Part shown: positions 11,665-23,900 of the stretch, one piece after another | Layout: the number at the start of each line of letters is the position of its first letter | Position numbering within the stretch: position 1 is the stretch's first letter | Assembly (NCBI GenBank): GCA_907163375.1 | Contig: CAJQUW010009258.1 | Coordinates: 98,501 to 162,500, forward strand | Direction of reading: 5' to 3' | Source: Prostheceraeus crozeri | Lineage: Eukaryota > Platyhelminthes > Polycladida > Euryleptidae | Length of the DNA: 64,000 nucleotides | The notes under the pieces: model-generated | The model's database searches: none | Seen by the model: only the letters and a program-made list of their open reading frames with translations | What the model was told of the DNA's origin: nothing | Position numbers and translations under genes: made by a program

Positions 11665-11735
<71 letters not shown>
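11665..11735. repeat. Long TA microsatellite
   Basis: About 35 TA units directly follow the mariner right end. The mariner's right-hand TA duplication merges into it. Confidence 0.9.
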
Positions 11736-11738
<3 letters not shown>

Positions 11739-11751
11739 TGAATATTTCTAA

Positions 11752-12180
11752 TATATAGCTGTGAAATTTTATATTGCCCCATTTGAACATCACCTGATTT
11801 ATGATTCAACTGTCAGATCATTAATAGAATACTGCCGTCCAATTTTTGTCAAATTACCCGAAAAGCTAGCCTCTAAGCTTCAAAGAATCGACAACCGAGC
11901 ACATGGAATAATATTTGGCGATAATTCACGAAACTGTAAATGTGACAAGGAATGCATTAAAACAAGAAGAACTGATCAAACCTTGAGATTTTTCCATCAT
12001 ATTGAAAGCAATGAGAATCACCTACTCTACGACCTTCTGCTAGAACGATTGCCGATGTGTCAACACTACCGTCTTCCACTATGCCGCACTCAACGGTAAA
12101 AAGCTCTTTCTTCCCATTTATTCTGACTGGCGAATAATTGACTTTCAGATTTACACTTATCGCATGCAACTGGAATATTT
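11752..12180 (+). mobile_element. LINE 3' end fragment (Jockey/CR1-like)
   Basis: The plus strand encodes the region after the reverse transcriptase of a non-LTR element: TVRSLIEYCRPIFVKLP, then a helix with KLQRIDNRAHGII near 11880. A LLYDLLLERLP segment near 12030 leads to a PLCRTQR ending around 12098; such segments are widespread at the C-terminus of Jockey/CR1-type LINEs. After a frame change the end KSSFFPFILTGE reads to about 12134. The reverse transcriptase itself is missing, as in 5'-truncated LINE insertions. Confidence 0.7.
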
Positions 12181-15100
12181 TCTATGTTACACGTATTGTG
12201 GCATCTACAATGCCACGATTTCCATTCACAAAAGGATATACATTATCTTATCTTATATAGGGTAAGGAATAATAACCATAGTAAAAAATCATCTTTTAGA
12301 CCATTGATCTTACATTTGATCTCCAACAATGATAATATTCTGACTCATCATGATGAGAGCTTTCTTTTGGTGTATTTTGCTTTGAATCTGGACAATTAGT
12401 TTCGGAAATAAGCAGCCCCCCCTTCAGCCGGTTGCGTTTGTCAAAACATCCCAGTGAGGCGAGGGTTAACTAGCGAACCACTGACATATCGTATCCTCTC
12501 TACATTCAGAGTTCAGGCGTAATTTTTTAGGTGCAACATCAAGAAATATCTAAAGACATCAAAATGTTCACATAAGCCTAATTGCTGCTCGCTCTCCTTA
12601 TGTCTTTTTGAACTAACTATATTCTGCTATTAGAGCGATAATACTGGTCCTGCAATTTTGCCACTATATGTATTGGAATATAGATTTCTTATGGTCAATA
12701 TGAATGAAATTCGGATGCGACGTGTGATGTTGTTGAATATTGGAGATACTAATTTATTTTAGTGAAAACATTGTGATTTTACGTGAAGGCGCTATCATGC
12801 CTGCATCTTGCTACAGCTGACGGAAGTAAGAGAGTTTCTCGCTCTTCTATGAGTTTCAAAAATTCTCGATGTACTCCTAACTTTGAGAATACCTTATTTG
12901 GTGCGCCTGTGCCTCCATCCGATCTGCAATAGTTTTTTATACCTCCAGATTTCTGCAGCTTCGAGCTTCCGGTCCACTGGTTGGTTTCCGTCAGAAGCCA
13001 TTCCGCATTTATGTATGTTTCTTTTTGCTGTTGAGCTTCAGGTATACAGCCCTTCCCACTTCTTCCACACTTGTAGGACCGCCGTTGTGTCTATCTCTCA
13101 GTTGATCAGAATGAACGTATCATTTGCGCACCTCAAGATTTGTGATTTAAGCGAGGGGAAACACCATGTATACATGTACAGTGCTTACTTACTTATTTAC
13201 TCCTCGTTTATTGTCTCATCTTCCCCAGGTTTGAGGATTGGACAGTTTGGACGTTGCAGGTGACCAAACCAGCGCGAGCGATTTTGGCGTAGGACTGATT
13301 CCCGGTCATGCAGATGAAGCATGCCTCTCGCGCATGGAGCGGCGTTCACAAACTTTGATATAGCATATCCATCTGACCATAGAGTTATCATTTCTTGCCA
13401 GGCATATGCACAGTACGCAGTGCATTATATGTAGTTGACCAGGTGACGGGAGATCATCTTTCTGAGAAAGTTATACAAAGTAATCAAATCTCCCCTTTTC
13501 AGTTTAGGCCAATATAATCAAGTTAAAGTGAAAAGTATGGCAGACAGGCCTTCGGCGTCCAGCGCCTTCAACGGTCAATGTTTGGGTGGCACAGATGCAG
13601 CATTTGTGAATGTTTATATAAGAGTGAATGATATCAAGAACTGTGTTGCATGTATGATTGGCTGTTGAACTGTGAAGTAGAAGTGCATTATATGATTTGC
13701 CTCGACAGTGTAATATGAATTATTACGACATCAATGCCAGTAGTACAGGAAGCAAGTGAATCAAAAAATCAAGAATTTGTCGCCCAATGTTTCACTACCC
13801 CAATTCATGCTCCGACCTGTAATTAATTTGCAGCCAAGAGATTTTCATGAAAACCTGTGCTTTTCTTTGTTTTTTGTCTCGTCAATTTTTGAATTCGCTA
13901 TTTTAATTCTATACTCACTTCTCATGTTGTCATTTCACTGTTAATGTATGTTTCGTATTTGTAGCTGAGCATTCAAATGAGTGATAATGTAAGTTCACGA
14001 AAACATGAATTTTTGAAAAATTACTTTCACCTCAATCGCTTTGAAGACTGATAAATGAAGCAAAGGGTCAGCCAGTGAAAAAATTATAAAATTTGATTAC
14101 TTTTAAGAAGATATCAGATGTTAGTCTACTAAATTGTCCCCATCAGAGGCCTGTTCGCACACCTTTCGTACTTTGAAGCTTGTACCTTGGACTTGGAACC
14201 ATCGCTTTCTCGTTAATGGAAAGAAACCTTCCTTGGAGAATTCAAGAATGTGAATTTACATTTAGATGATAATAAAGATTATAATTTATCTACCATCATA
14301 GAAGTAAATAATACTGTAGTAGACTAGAATGGAAGATTGATATCTTGCTTATGTACCAAGATGGCACAAGGAAAAATCTAATGTTTGAAGATCAATTTTG
14401 GACAGGCGCAATCGTCAAGTTGTTGCGGGAGTTCTTGAGAGCAAATTGTAGGCTATTCTTGAATAGAATTTGAAGTGAGATGGTGTATTGCTTCATATGA
14501 AATAGCCTACTATCCCATGGGTCAATATGCTGCCCAAGTGTAGTATATGTCCAGAAAATACTAAAATGTCACTGGAACTTCTCGATTGATAACTGAATGA
14601 CAGATAATATCACGGAAACTGACATACGAAAATATTCAAATATTTTGAAAATTGATCATATATGTCGAATAGAGAATCATTTTAAAATAAATAACATTTC
14701 TCGGCCACTGATTTCAAGCTGGAGCTATATATGTTCTGTTAATCGACAATGCATGTTGTATATGTGTCTGATAATACTCCTGACAGAATTTAGGAGCAAT
14801 ATTTCAAAATGCTGAACGTACAGAACGCTTCAAAGGATTTCTTCCCTGGTCGTCCTGTCTTTGCTGTATTTTACAGATTAAAATCTTTTTTTGTGCGCAT
14901 GACCTTTAAGCAGAGAGCAGTAATCCAGATGAAAAATTGATGTGAGAATTAGAAATGCTAACAAGAAAACTAGTTCATAAAATTAGCTTTTTGCCCCAAC
15001 TAAGTTCCCCCGGCGTGTGCCATCATTTTTCTGCAACTTCCAGTCTAGGACGTTCTATGGCATTGTTGATTTCTATAACCTACATGAATAGATATGATGA

Positions 15101-16380
15101 CTAAGATTGCGTTACCTCGTACACTAATTGCACATGTACATGAAAATAACATGACGGTCTCACGGCAACTAGAGATGGTGATTTCGCGAATTTTCGATTG
15201 GATGCAGTTTGTTATCACGCATTCAATTATGAAAGTTGGTCAGAAAATCAAAATGAATGTCAACCAGCTTTTCTGTCGACTAGGCCTTCATAGGGTTTTG
15301 ATGAATAAGTTCGAGGTCTATTTTTCACGAAAATTTGTTTGATCAAGAGTGCGCTTCATGAAGAAATTGAATGGACGGTTTGCAGAAGTTCGGTATCCAC
15401 CCAGAGAATGAACAGGTGAGTTGAAGTAACAGCAAGTTCACACGCGACACGTATGCCATTGGGCTATCTGTCAATATGGAGCTAAAGATAAACGAAAACT
15501 ATCAAGAAGGATTTGTTTGTTAATGAAATGGACTCCATGCCGGACTGAGGACGATTCGACTCCTGTCGCTTTTTAGCTGTGGCTTTTTTTGAAACAAAAC
15601 CTGATTTTGACATTTGCGACTTTTGGTTTTTAGATAGTATTTTCAAAATTTCCAGCACTGTTTTTCAAATGTATGAATTTTCCACTTTCTGCAAATCTAG
15701 ATGATAACTTTCTTTTAAATGCATCGCTTTTCGATATGAGTTCGTTATTTCACGATTCTATGAATCATCTTGGTTTATTCATTTTGCTGATGATCCTATT
15801 CTCGTGCGAAACTGTTTTTGAACTGTCAGTAACTCAATTTTACAATCCCGACTTATTTTGCAATAATACTCGGTGATCAGTGTGAACGCTTGTCAGTCTT
15901 TTGAAGAACTGCTTGATAGCTGCCTTTTCTTCGCCGTCACCGGTATGAGAAAATTATTTTGTGTAGCAAGCTGACCTACACGAGACCTTTTCTTGATTTC
16001 GCCTTAACAACTGGTCTTTAGATGATCGTTGGAGTCTTGCTATTCGCCGCCACTGGTCCTCGTTCGAAAGCCTCTTTGCCTTTGTTCTCTTTGTGAAGTG
16101 ACATTATTAGCCAGGCTATATGTTTAGTTGATAAGGTGTAAGCCGTGGTAGATAGCTAGTCTCCAAGTCTAACTTCTGCAACTTGTCTATACTATCGTAG
16201 GGCTCCGGTATTTGTATGTTTTGTATTAAGTGCTTTCAGTTACTGCGAATATTTGGATGGCGTCACCCAGCGTGAGCAAAGCCACTTATTGTAATTATAG
16301 AATTTCGCTTGATTGTCACAGATGCTTTAAATCTTAGTGTCAGTCTACTTTCGTTCTATTCTTTTAGGTAGGTCTGTTTT
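12181..16380. other. Largely featureless AT-rich DNA
   Basis: No gene is recognised over about 4.2 kb. Open frames here are short and have no convincing domain or codon pattern. The only possible exception is a LINE-like stretch on the minus strand at 13197-13391, listed separately. Confidence 0.5.
13197..13391 (-). mobile_element. Possible LINE C-terminal remnant
   Basis: A minus-strand frame includes VLRQNRSRWFGHLQR, resembling the R-RWFGHV-R motif common after the reverse transcriptase in several LINE clades. Nothing else of a LINE is visible nearby, so this is a weak call based on one motif. Confidence 0.3.
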
Positions 16381-16389
16381 ATCTTAGAA

Positions 16390-16720
16390 ATAATAACGAG
16401 AGTGCTCATTTTTTAATATGAGCTATTATTTTTTATAGCTATATATAGTCTATTTTTATGTCAGACGTTTCGTTTGTCATGCAAACATCTTCAGGGGAAT
16501 TGTCAGAGTTAAGATGTGGAGTGCACTTCAAACCTAGCATACAGCTGTTATGAAGTCACTAGATGGAAAACGAAATGTACGATATTGTAATGCTCATCAA
16601 AGAAGAGATTCTGATCAGGAAGAGATTTTGACAGGAGGCGTCAAGTCATCAAGATTGGGAATTCTATACGTGTCTGTCTTCCCTTCCTTGAAGTGAATAT
16701 TAGAAAAACTGGTGATCGTC
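16390..16720 (-). mobile_element. Possible Penelope-like terminal remnant
   Basis: Around 16460-16500 the minus strand reads EDVCMTNETSDIK-like sequence, a phrase I associate with the terminal region of Penelope elements (an ACGTTTCG-containing segment). No reverse transcriptase or endonuclease is seen. The edges are guesses. Confidence 0.3.
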
Positions 16721-17352
16721 TACTTTACACCGTAATTGTGCTTCATTATGGAGGTCTCCTTTCCAATAACCAGATTTGCTTCCGAAGGTTTCCTACAAAG
16801 CTTGATTAATTATTACATTATGTGAGTAAAACACTAGATGCATGCATAGTCAGCTTCAAAAATTGTTACCCAGCGCGAAAATTGCTCCGACATTTCCTGC
16901 ATCATGAGAAAACTGACGGCTGGAAAACTCAGTCAATTTTAACAAATCTGTGGTCTTCATCTGCCAAAAAGTCGATTTTCATTGTGAAACTTGTTGACTA
17001 CAACTGGTTACATTAGAAATGAAATGAAATTTGAACAGCAAATTCATTGTAGATGATACATAACAATGAAAATGATGTTGAATAGGTGCTGTTATTCATG
17101 AAGCGGTGTGTATGCGCCTACATCAAATTCTGCCATAGGACTTTTCATCAAAAAATCTAGTCAAGGTTGATTTTCTTTCGAGATAATGTCGATTTATCTT
17201 TAAGAATGTTGATATATTTGTGGATCACAAAACGTAGAAAATTGGCTAAAATCGGGGGAAAGTTTGTTAAAAAATTGGTTCAAAAATTCTTGCTTCTTTT
17301 ATGAATTCTCATCAAATTTAATCGCAAGCTGAAAATCGATTACTAAATTTAT
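16721..17352. other. No gene recognised
   Basis: This AT-rich spacer precedes the hAT element. I see nothing beyond short random frames. Confidence 0.5.
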
Positions 17353-17619
17353 TTACTTGGTCAGCCTAGACCAGTGTTTCTCAAACGGTGCGCCGCAAGG
17401 GGTAGCTAAGTGCGCCTCAGCTGTTGTTATATAGTCTTCCGGCTTGAAGTGTTGACCACAAATATAAGTTCGATTCGACGGTGTCCAATTTTCTCTTCGA
17501 ATTGCATGCTTCCATTTTTCAAGTAGAGGAGGATTTGAATGTGGGAAGCGATGAAACGGAATACTACAGTTGGGAGTGTTTCTATTAGCACAATTGAAAG
17601 CGCAGCACGACGCAACCAT
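17353..17619 (-). CDS. THAP-domain frame, antisense, inside the hAT left end
   Basis: The frame of 88 residues is almost entirely a THAP zinc finger: CAFNC supplies the first cysteine pair, KWKHAI the conserved tryptophan, and ICGQHF the C-x2-H pair, with basic residues between. The AVPTIF-type motif that normally closes a THAP domain falls where the frame enters the hAT inverted repeat and reads ATPCGAPF. The stop lies just outside the transposon. THAP domains bind DNA in host proteins and in P and Kolobok transposases, but are not part of ordinary hAT transposases. It may be a captured host exon transcribed divergently from the transposase, or debris of another transposon. Confidence 0.6.
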   Translation of the reverse strand: MVASCCAFNCANRNTPNCSIPFHRFPHSNPPLLEKWKHAIRRENWTPSNRTYICGQHFKPEDYITTAEAHLATPCGAPFEKHWSRLTK

Positions 17620-20490
17620 GGGGCGTTAGGATCTAATCAACGCAATGAGTTAACTCAAGCGAAATTGAATGAATGAAACCGACGGGCAGACTTAAACCCG
17701 AGCGCACATTCACTTCTTGCCAGTCAGTGCATCGGTGGTAACGCACGCCGCTGTTCATTCATGAAGCGGCTAGTCAGCACTCTCCCTTCTCTATCTCAAT
17801 GTACCGACATCACTTGATGGAAGATGTCAGATTTCCCAACAGGGGTCTGTGTAGAACGCAAACGTGTAAGCACGATCAATACCAGCTGCGTCAGTGTATT
17901 CGTCAGATAAAAGTGTGCCGTGTGTCTTCATTACTTTTCACTGAGTCAGCGAGTATATTGACATTAGTTTATCCTGCGTTTCCTCTGCCTTTCCCGTCAA
18001 CCGGCAATCGTAAGTTCCCCTTATTATATATTTTACTTTATTTTTTATCTAGTCCAATTTTTATATTTTCAGGTCTTAAGCTGCCATATAGAATGGATAA
18101 ATTTTTGAGCAAGAAACGTAATTTTGATGACTGTGAATTAGGTGATGATAGCGTTTTAAATACAAAGAAATCTCGTAGAGTTAAACGCAAATATGACAAC
18201 GCATATTTAAGCTTTGGATTTTCTTGGACTGGAAGTGAGGATCAGCCTTCCCCATTGTGTTTGACATGTGGATGTGAGATGTCAAACGAATCTGTGTTGC
18301 CTAGTAAATTAAGTAGACATCTTAAAAGTAAGCACTCACATCTTCAAGGAAAGGATTTAAGCTATTTCAAAAGATTGCTAGAACAGAAAACTAAACAAGC
18401 AAGTGTTTTTAAAAGCAGAATGATCGTTTCTGAAAAGGCTCAGATTGCTTCTTTTGAAATATCTGAAATGGTTGCACAAAAGTTGAAGTCCCATACTTTA
18501 GCCGAGTCAGTTATTCTACCGGCATGCAAGAAGATGGTTAAGACAATGTTAGGAGACGAAGCAGAAAATGAAATTAGTAAAATTCCTCTGTCAAACAGTA
18601 CAGTTCGTAGGCGCATTTTGGCAATGTCGGATGATATCGAAAAAAATGTCTACCGTAATAAACTTCAAGATTCTATGTTTGCTTTGCAAGTTGATGAGAC
18701 AACAGACATCACTAACAAAGTACAACTACTAGTATTCATTCGTTTCATTGACGTAGATGAAATAGTAAATCAGTTTTTATGTTGCAAAGAGATGTCAGGC
18801 ACCACAAAGGGTGAAGACATTTTTCAAATTTTAAACAACTATCTAAAAAATGGGACTTATCATGGAAGTCATGTGTTGGTATTTGTACCGATGGAGCTCC
18901 CTCTATGGTGGGTTGTTTGAAAGGATTTACAGTACTTGTAAAAGAAAGGCAGAATCCCGACATCATTACAACTCACTGTTTCCTACATAGAGAGGCTTTG
19001 ATCGCAAAAACATTGGGAGTTGAATTGAAACAGGTTTTAAATCAAGTTGTCGAAATGGTCAATTTTATTAAAAGCAGGCCATTGAAATCCCGTTTATTTG
19101 AGAAAGTTTGTATTGACATGGATGCACAGCACAGGCGGTTACTTTTACACACAGAAGTGAGGTGGTTGTCAAGGGGGAAGGTGCTTCAACGTGTGTATGA
19201 ACTCCGAGAAGAAATTCTTGCATTTTTTGGAGAATTGAAACATAAAATTTTCAGTGAATACCTGAAATCTGAATTTTGGATTTCTTGTCTCGCGTATTTG
19301 GTAGACATGTTTCAGCACCTTAATAGCCTCAACAAAAGTATGCAAGGAAAAAACGAAAATATCCTCACCTCGACAGATAAAATTACGGCATTTCAGAAAA
19401 AAATAGCAATTTGGAAAAGGAATTCTAGATATGGTAATTTTGAAATGTTTCCCTCAGTCAGCAAAACTCATGTAAAGAAAAATGACATCCATAATAGCTG
19501 AACATTTGACAACTCTCAAAGAGAATTTGAAATTTTATTTTCCATCTTGAAATGTCGATCGATATGATTGGATTCGAAATCCTTTCATAGAAATTCCAAC
19601 TAATGCTGGCTTAGTATTAGCTGAAGAAGAAGAATTAGCTTCTATATCTAGTGACCGCGGGTTGAAAATTAAATATGATGATCTGTCACTTGATAAGTTT
19701 TGGATTTCTATCAGAGAAGAATATCCTTCAACAGCTAAAAAAGCTTTATCTATTTTGATACAGTTTTCTACATCATATCTGTGCGAATTAGGATTCTCCT
19801 CACTAATTAATATTAAATGTAAGAAAAGGCAAAATATTCAATGCATTGAAGAAGAACTAAGAGTTTGCTTGTCGCACATACGTCCTGATATCAAAAAATC
19901 GCGGAAGGATATCAAACCCATGCTTCACACACGAAGAATGACCATAGAAACTGAGGTAAGCGATAAATGATTTACAATTTTTTATTTACATTAAATTTCA
20001 CTTAACTATTTTTTATTTTTATAGATCCATACTTTGGAAGACGATTATTCGCACAACAGAGATCAGAATGTGTATAAGCCAGTCGTTTCCTTATCAACAA
20101 GTTCCATTCGCCTGTCAACAAAGCATACGCACATTTTGTGTAATCGAACTTACCTCTAAATCTGATAGTGATTTTCCATGATCCATTCTGTTGTATTTTG
20201 TTTTCCTTGGTCTGATGGTAGACTGAATGGCAGATGCTGACCTAATAAAGTCATTGACATTTTTTAATGATACTTTTATTCTAAAAAAGTAGATGTAGGA
20301 GCGCCCGGGATAGAATCATTTCGTTATGTGGTTAATGAAATGATTCGAAGCGAGTATATGATTGATATTTTTTTAACTAATTTTGACTATAAATTTAGCA
20401 TACTGTATTGATTTTCCATGTGAAGTGCGCCCGTACGTTTCTTAATTGGTCTCCGGTGCGCCGCGGGGTCTAAAAGTTTGAGAAACACTG
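17372..20490 (+). mobile_element. hAT transposon (ZBED5-like), full length but defective
   Basis: The left end begins CAGTGTTTCTCAAACGGTGC and the right end, in reverse complement, begins CAGTGTTTCTCAAAC. Both continue into GCGGCGCACC-like sequence, typical of this hAT group. The flanking 8-mers GCCTAGAC (17364-17371) and GCTTAGAG (20491-20498) agree at 6 of 8 positions, a decayed target duplication. It encodes a rightward BED-finger transposase and, in the opposite direction at its left end, a THAP-domain frame. The right end lies about 100 bp before the first recognised exon of zinc-finger gene A. Confidence 0.88.
18093..20159 (+). pseudogene. hAT transposase, ZBED5/SCAND3-like, broken
   Basis: A leader exon ends at 18009. 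A 63-bp intron (GTAAGT to TTTCAG, 18010-18072) precedes the ATG at 18093. The protein opens with MDKFLSKK and carries a BED finger (CLTCGCEM, SKLSRHLKSKH) near residues 55-85. The DDE region follows, with FALQVDETTD near 18690, [15 protein letters not shown] near 18880-18925 and [10 protein letters not shown] near 18970, then the hATC dimerisation region (SIREEYPSTAKKAL to LCELGFSSL) near 19710-19800. A 69-bp intron (19956-20024) leads to a last exon ending at 20159. Two frame changes (near 18845 and 19480) and a TGA near 19546 inactivate this copy. Confidence 0.85.
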
Positions 20491-20589
20491 GCTTAGAGAA
20501 TACAAATTTCTGATATCGTGAATTGAGTGTGTTCATTGCTCGGTAACGTTGGACAATAATCGCATGCTCTATTACTTTGGACATTTCAG

Positions 20590-20940
20590 ATGTGGCAGGA
20601 AGAGGTTGGAATGCTAGAAATGCTGCTGTCATATATTGGAGAGTTCAATGAATTCAAAGGATGGTCTAATTGGAGACCTGTCTTATTGGACATTTTAACG
20701 ACTCATCACAACGCTCGGATGTAAGAATTGTTATTGTTATTGCTGGAAAGTACTTGTTATGATTGTGACATCATTGCAGACGAAGATTTGCTGTTGGATG
20801 TGATGCATCAAGTGAGGAGAAAATCGAGGTGAGTTTTGTTGAGTAAGTGATTTGAAAGTGTCGTGAATGTGTTGATGTTCTTGTTCAGGATACTCCGGAG
20901 GTCATTGTGATCGACCCAGCGGATATGGAAGCTACTAAAG
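20590..20940 (+). CDS. Gene A exons 1-3: unrecognised N-terminal module
   Basis: The exons are 131, 49 and 52 bp, separated by introns of 59 and 60 bp. They encode 78 residues: a hydrophobic and acidic helix-like start (MWQEEVGMLEMLLSYIGEF), an FKGWSNWRPVLLDIL stretch, TTHHNAR, a variable segment around RRFAVGCDASS, then SSEEKIE and VIVIDPADMEATKG. It lacks the cysteines of a ZAD or BED domain and is not KRAB, SCAN or BTB by eye. Gene B repeats it at 41840-42190 with 19 base differences out of 232. It may be a protein-interaction domain, but its role is unknown. Confidence 0.65.
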
Positions 20941-23900
20941 GTAAGATGTCAATTATTATCGAATTATTTCCTAATTGTGAGAGCTTTGAGCTTTGTTGAA
21001 CTTCGAGATCAATCAAGGACGAACCATAGTACATTTCCGGTCACATACACTATCTAAAGTGTAATTTTCTCTATCTACTCCTTCACGTTTTCTGGTGCAA
21101 GTCACATTTTGGTAGGCAATAAAAATGTTTCTTATACCAACTTTGTTCAGCACCTACTTTTGTCATATATGGCAGATATACTGTTTACTCAGTAAGCGTG
21201 ATGCCCCTATCATTTTGGATATCATGGATTCATGGTTAGGTCTTGATCAGCCGATTCGGTCAAGCATGCTCTGTGCAGTGTATGCGATGATGACAGAAAA
21301 TGACCTTTTGTCTAAGTATAGAATTTTGATCTGATCTTACTCTGACTGTACAAAATTGGATGGATTGCCGAAGACATCTAGCTATCAATGGTTAATCAGA
21401 AAATGCATCAACAGACTTGAACATTGAATTGGATGTTGGTACAACTGTGTTACCAGCTGCATAGAGTCCGATAACAAAATAACATCATTTTCAAAGAGGG
21501 CAACTTTTGACATAGTTACAGCTCTACGTGCACCACAGATTTCATATTTTTCTTGGCAATTCAAGAAAGAAAAATATACGCTGAAAAATTCCGAGTCTAA
21601 TATTCGGGCTCGAGATTATAGCAATCACGAAATGATCAAGACAGGCTGGAAGTTTGAGAGAATGACTTGGTGGGTATATTGTGTGGAGAAGGCGCTTATC
21701 CGTAGAAGAAGCTGGGAGTCAACTATCGATGCAAATTGGGTAGGGTAATTTGTGGTGTCGTCTAGTCACATGCATTTCAAGTTGGTCACCAATAGTTATG
21801 TTCTCTATCGCATTGACACATTAGAATCATCAAACGCTTGCAACACCGGGTCGCCTTTAGAGATCATCATTCGAAAAAAGAAGGAATAGAATCCAAAAAA
21901 GCATGTACCTCAGTATAAATTTAGACAGTGTTCGCAAGATTTTAGCTCATTCATTTATATTTTCGTATTTCATTCGCTTAATTTTGTGCGAAAGAACCTT
22001 TAGCCCTTAAGCGATTGAATAGGTTGTAGTAGATCAAAGTACTTGCATTGGCATATAACTTTAGTGAATTCTCAATTAATTAGACGAAAAATTAGACTTA
22101 TATTTAGAATTAGAGAAATATTTACCTTGAAACTACAGGCGTTCGAAATCGGGGAGAGACTATCCGCTCACACTGTGTTGTGACTTATGAGCATAGTTTT
22201 TGCATTATTCGACACAAGTTCCCCTACCACTTTGTCAGGGATTATAGAATTGTTAACATCCAAAGACGTTACCCTTAGTCACTATATATAAGCACTAAGT
22301 AAGTTCTCATGTATCGTTAACCTCGTAGGTTTTCTGATCTTTTACCGTATTGTCACTGATTTTGATTGTGCGCAATGTAATTACATTGACACATTTGTTG
22401 CAGGAAGCCAAACTAAGATGATGAACTTCAATGTGAATTCAACGGTAACGGATCGGTTGTTCAAGACGGAAGTTGATGACTTCGAATATGAAAAAAATAT
22501 CACAATGTCAGATGCATGTGAATGGCACGTGGAGAGTGAGGAGAAATATGTATGTGAAATTGAAGATGATGAAACTTTGGATGATAAGCCTGGTGAGAGT
22601 CTTGAGAATGTTTGCTACTGAGGGATAGATTTTATGAAAAAGGATGTCTATTTTGAAAAGCGGAGGAGATATCGTTGGGTGTATGATCGATAGGCAGCTA
22701 CAAATTACACAGTTCCCTGATAGGTTTGAACGAAAGACCGATGAATTACTAGGTGCTAGTATTTGATTGGAAGCTCATTTTTTTCGGATGAGGGTTCATG
22801 ATTTCGTGCCTGACTTTTATGTCGAGCTTTCAGTTGATGGGTTTTGTTTTCTACGTATTTGTTGACACTTTCAGACATTGCCACAGACCGGTCGATCTGC
22901 CTGCTTGAAGATGGATCAAGATCAGGTGAACCTGACGGAGATGAAATTTACGGAATGGAGTTAAAGGAAAGTACCAACGTGACGGATGCTGCTAGTTGGG
23001 TGAAGACAGAAAGAATCGAGGAAACGGAGCATCATGAATCACTAGAAAACGAGTCAGGTGAGAGCGCTTCTCAGTATCCATTAGAAGTATTGAAGCAGAT
23101 AGTAATACAATGTTTCATATGTACTGAGAACTCAAATGTATCTCAGCGAAATTTCATTCAATTCTCGAGAAATTTTAGCCACAGCTACTCTGGTTCATAA
23201 TATGTGGCCTCAGAACTAAAGAATTTTGAATCATGGACATATTAGCACTGTTTCATGGCCATCAATAAAGAATCAAAATCCCCACCTGCAACGAATTATG
23301 ACTTCTCATACGATGATGAAAATCATCCCAGTAGCCATGATGCTTACTAATTTAAATTATCAATTAAAGTAGTCCTAATGAGGACTGATTGCGTTCTCCA
23401 ATCCGCAAGTGTACAAAGGCAATGCTAGTGTATCCATTGGATTAATCAGTTCTTAAAAGAACTCAATGTAGCTTTCTCGTGGCAACGAATTAAAATTGAT
23501 CAGCTTTGGCCCAATATCTGGTAAAAATGGAAATCTTAAGACTTGTACTAATACCATAGATTCCAAACACTGCCGTATACACGTTCAAAGCAGACGTCTA
23601 ATATACTGTACCGACTACAGATGCTGATAGTGGAAATAGAATAAGACAATGGTCACCATAGGTTAAGGAAATTAAAAATGGATATTATGAAACAACAGGA
23701 GACCGATGAATAGAAATTGGAAAAGTGGAGGTAAAACATGGAAATACAACGATTCTACTACAACGATTACAAGTGAACTATATCTGACACTATAAGTCTG
23801 CTTCAATTTACTTCTCACACTCAATATTTTTGTTGCTAAAACGAATTATAGTATAAAAGCTATTTCCAGGTAATCTAGCGGAACTTTAACGTATATGATT

